Positions 6,074-7,391 of a stretch of 7,391 nt of DNA are shown piece after piece (positions within the stretch are counted from its first letter, which is position 1; each line of letters opens with the position of its first letter). The notes beneath the pieces were generated by a model. It was not told the origin of the DNA. It ran no database searches and was given only the letters and a program-made list of their open reading frames with translations. Both the position numbers and the translations under genes were made by a program. This DNA is from JAYGED01 sp046582565 (GTDB taxonomy: Bacteria > Pseudomonadota > Alphaproteobacteria > JAAXGF01), in the NCBI GenBank assembly GCA_046582565.1, contig JAYGED010000305.1:1-7391 (forward strand). Reading direction: 5' to 3'.

Positions 6074-6270
6074 CAAAACCCCACCCTCGTGATCGACAGC
6101 TCGCCAGAGGTCGTGAGTTTCACCGTTGATACGGGCGAAAACGGATATACATCATCACGGCAAGGCGGATACCCTCCGGCGACGTCTCGAATTATCGGAA
6201 TGAATTTCTCATCCACAAACGCTGTGCAATGCAACTCATCGCCTCAAGCAATTTTGCTCTGACGGCGCCC
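6074..6270 (-). mobile_element. IS6-family insertion sequence relic 2 (transposase with stop codon and internal deletion)
   Basis: On the minus strand, ATG at 6212-6210 starts MRNSFR, then a TAA where the family has a tyrosine codon, then FETSPEGIRLAVMMYIRF to 6138. About 60 codons of a normal IS6 transposase are then missing, and the frame shifts. Positions 6130-6074 encode INGETHDLWRAVDHEG-GVL, the catalytic-core segment that contains the second acidic region (typical family text INGETHYLWRAVDHEGEVL). The match on both sides of the deletion makes the family assignment firm. Upstream of the ATG the sequence aligns with relic 1 to about 6270, with GGGCGCCGTCAGAGCAAAA as the presumed IS end. 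The element is dead. It has the same orientation as relic 1 and sits between the divergent MFS and EamA genes. Confidence 0.82.
6147..6167. repeat. 21-base identical direct repeat, also at 898-918
   Basis: A 21-base stretch beginning ATACATCATCACGG and ending CAAGGCG is identical at 898-918 and 6147-6167, in the same orientation. On the minus strand it encodes RLAVMMY of the IS6 transposase N-terminus in both relics. Flanking bases show weaker but alignable similarity from about 883 to 1013 and 6132 to 6270. Confidence 0.9.
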
Positions 6271-6296
6271 ACGCTTGCCGTCGCAAGTGGGGTTTT
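6268..6296 (+). terminator. Terminator-like hairpin in the EamA leader
   Basis: CCCA (6268-6271) and CTTGC (6274-6278) pair with GCAAG (6283-6287) and TGGG (6288-6291) around the loop CGTC, with a 2-base bulge (6272-6273). TTTT follows at 6293-6296. This looks like a modest intrinsic terminator or attenuator on the plus strand, ending 18 bases before the EamA ATG. It could block read-through from the IS relic. Confidence 0.4.
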
Positions 6297-6314
6297 CCAG
6301 GAAATGTTGGCTGA

Positions 6315-7213
6315 ATGACCGCTGAACCTGCGGCCCGCCGCCCCGACCGTCCGCTGCTGGGCCTCTCGATGATCCTGATTTCGGTCGCGCTGTGGACACT
6401 GCACGACGCGCTCGGAAAAATATTGTCCGAGACCTTTGCACCATCGAAATTCTGTTCCTGCGCAGCGTTGTCGCCCTGATCATGGTAACCGCGTTCATAC
6501 TGGTCATGCGGGGCATTGAGGGCTTTCGCACCCGCAGTCTCGGCCTCAACATTTTGCGCGGGCTGCTGGGGTGCTGTTCCTTCGGATTGTTCGTCATGGC
6601 TCTGCCCCTGCAACCCCTGGTCAATACCTTCGCGGTAGCTGCGTCGGCGCCGTTGATCATCACTGTATTGTCAGTGCCTCTGCTGCGCGAACCGGTAGGT
6701 CTGCGGCGTTGGGTGGCGGTGGCCGTCGGCTTCGTGGTGATCTTGTTCATGCTGCAGCCGGGCGGCGGGGTCGACCCCCTGGCGACCGGGCTGTTGCTGG
6801 TCTCGAACCTTTTCTTCGGCCTCGTGGCGATCCTCTCAAGAGTGGTCTCGCGAGTCGACGACCCGGCGGCCATGACTTTCTACACCCTGCTGACCTTCGT
6901 TGCCTTCGGCGCGGTGAGCGCGCCATTCGATTGGGTCACACCGTCGGTTGCCGACTGGTGGAATTTTATCTTCATCGGCATTATCGCCGGTGTTGCGCTC
7001 TACACGATGACCATCGCCTTCGCCTTCGCCGCACCTTCCCTGGTGGCGCCCTACGAATACAGCGGCATCGCCTGGGCGGCGCTCCTCGGCTGGATTATCT
7101 GGGGCGACGTGCCGAGCTTGATCGTTATCTTCGGCTCGCTCGGCTTGGTGCTCTGCGGCCTCTACCTACTGCACCGAGAACGCCTTGCCGCGCGCCGCGT
7201 CCAAGCGCATTGA
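6315..7213 (+). pseudogene. EamA/DMT-family membrane transporter, frameshifted near its N-terminus
   Basis: The gene encodes a ten-helix transporter of the drug/metabolite superfamily with two EamA repeats, likely a small-metabolite permease in the inner membrane. From ATG 6315 (AGGAA at 6299-6303) the protein starts MTAEPAARRPDRPLLG, then the first helix and HDALGKILSETFAP up to 6440. The family-like continuation IEILFLRSVVALI lies in the next frame from 6443. One base appears lost within 6438-6442; unshifted, the original frame stops at 6477-6479. The second frame is open without damage to 7213 and includes helices 2-10 and PYEYSGIAWAALLGWIIWG. Its ATG at 6392 would give a 273-residue protein lacking helix 1, which is an unlikely native start. 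The cause could be a real mutation or a base-calling error. The stop codon at 7211-7213 lies inside adjoining IS3 transposase sequence, so the original C-terminus was probably replaced. Confidence 0.8.
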
Positions 7214-7391
7214 ACGCCTATGGCGACGTGAGGGGCTGAAAGTACCAATGAAGCAACCGAAGAAAAGACGGCTCTGGCTGAATGACGGGTCATGCGTGAG
7301 ATTGCGACCAGAATACCGCGACCACGTCTGGTCGTATGATTTTGTCCACCACAGAACCGACGATGGAAAGGTCTTCAGGACGGTGAACATT
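7203..7391 (+). mobile_element. IS3-family transposase OrfB, 5'-truncated, running off the window
   Basis: In the frame starting at 7203, KRIERLWRREGLKVP is followed by KQPKKRRLWLNDGSC and VRLRPEYRDHVWSYDF, 63 codons open to the right edge. This is the stretch just before and into the integrase core of IS3-family OrfB (typical KRGRLWLNDGSC then HVWSYDFV). WSYDF holds the first catalytic aspartate, residue 46 counted from 7203. The preceding N-terminal part of OrfB, OrfA and the left IS end are absent: the sequence changes directly from EamA coding to transposase coding at about 7200-7205. The ATG at 7248 is in frame but is internal to the family alignment and not a natural start. Whether the 3' part and right end survive lies outside the window. 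Confidence 0.85.

Noticed and set aside
5920..6234. Minus-strand 104-codon open frame upstream of the MFS gene
   Set aside because: It runs in the wrong frame through the IS6 transposase relic (the real frames are given by RLAVMMYIRF and INGETH), so it is not a gene.

Overview
The window is GC-rich bacterial DNA and reads as an accessory stretch of an alphaproteobacterial genome. The protein repertoire fits (CoxM-type flavin subunit, beta-hydroxyaspartate-type aldolase, HpPgdA-like CE4 deacetylase, IS6- and IS3-family relics), but there is no rRNA or housekeeping marker to fix the taxonomy, so this is an inference. No tRNA, rRNA or CRISPR array was seen.

Layout. Positions 1-772 (minus strand) hold the N-terminal 257 codons of an FAD-binding subunit of a xanthine dehydrogenase/CO dehydrogenase-type molybdenum hydroxylase, cut by the left edge. 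A 611-base gap follows, containing a decayed 5' end of an IS6-family insertion sequence (about 883-1013, minus strand). Three plus-strand genes come next: prolyl aminopeptidase (1384-2358), a PLP-dependent D-threonine/3-hydroxyaspartate aldolase-like enzyme (2521-3648) and a CE4 polysaccharide deacetylase (3758-4660). A convergent MFS transporter lies at 4683-5939 (minus). A second decayed IS6-family 5' end (about 6074-6270, minus strand) precedes a plus-strand EamA/DMT transporter gene (6315-7213). That gene is frameshifted near its start, and its 3' end runs directly into a 5'-truncated IS3-family OrfB transposase (7203-7391, cut by the right edge).

The most interesting structural point is that the two IS6 relics are in direct orientation and enclose about 5 kb (aminopeptidase, aldolase, deacetylase, transporter). 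That geometry matches the pseudo-compound transposons made by IS6/IS26-type elements, so this block may be an old mobile cargo whose IS copies have since decayed. Both relics share a 21-base identical stretch, a common start codon and a small hairpin with a compensating base-pair change.

The cargo genes do not form one obvious known pathway. A loose reading is peptide and amino-acid scavenging: proline release from peptides, aldol cleavage of a beta-hydroxy D-amino acid, an amide/N-acetyl hydrolase, and a carboxylate-type MFS carrier. Regulatory-looking DNA between the aminopeptidase and the aldolase is unusually rich: a 24-bp stem with a 3-base loop overlapping the aminopeptidase stop codon, then a perfect 16-bp palindrome 65 bases before the aldolase start. 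No clearly new defence or mobile system was found.
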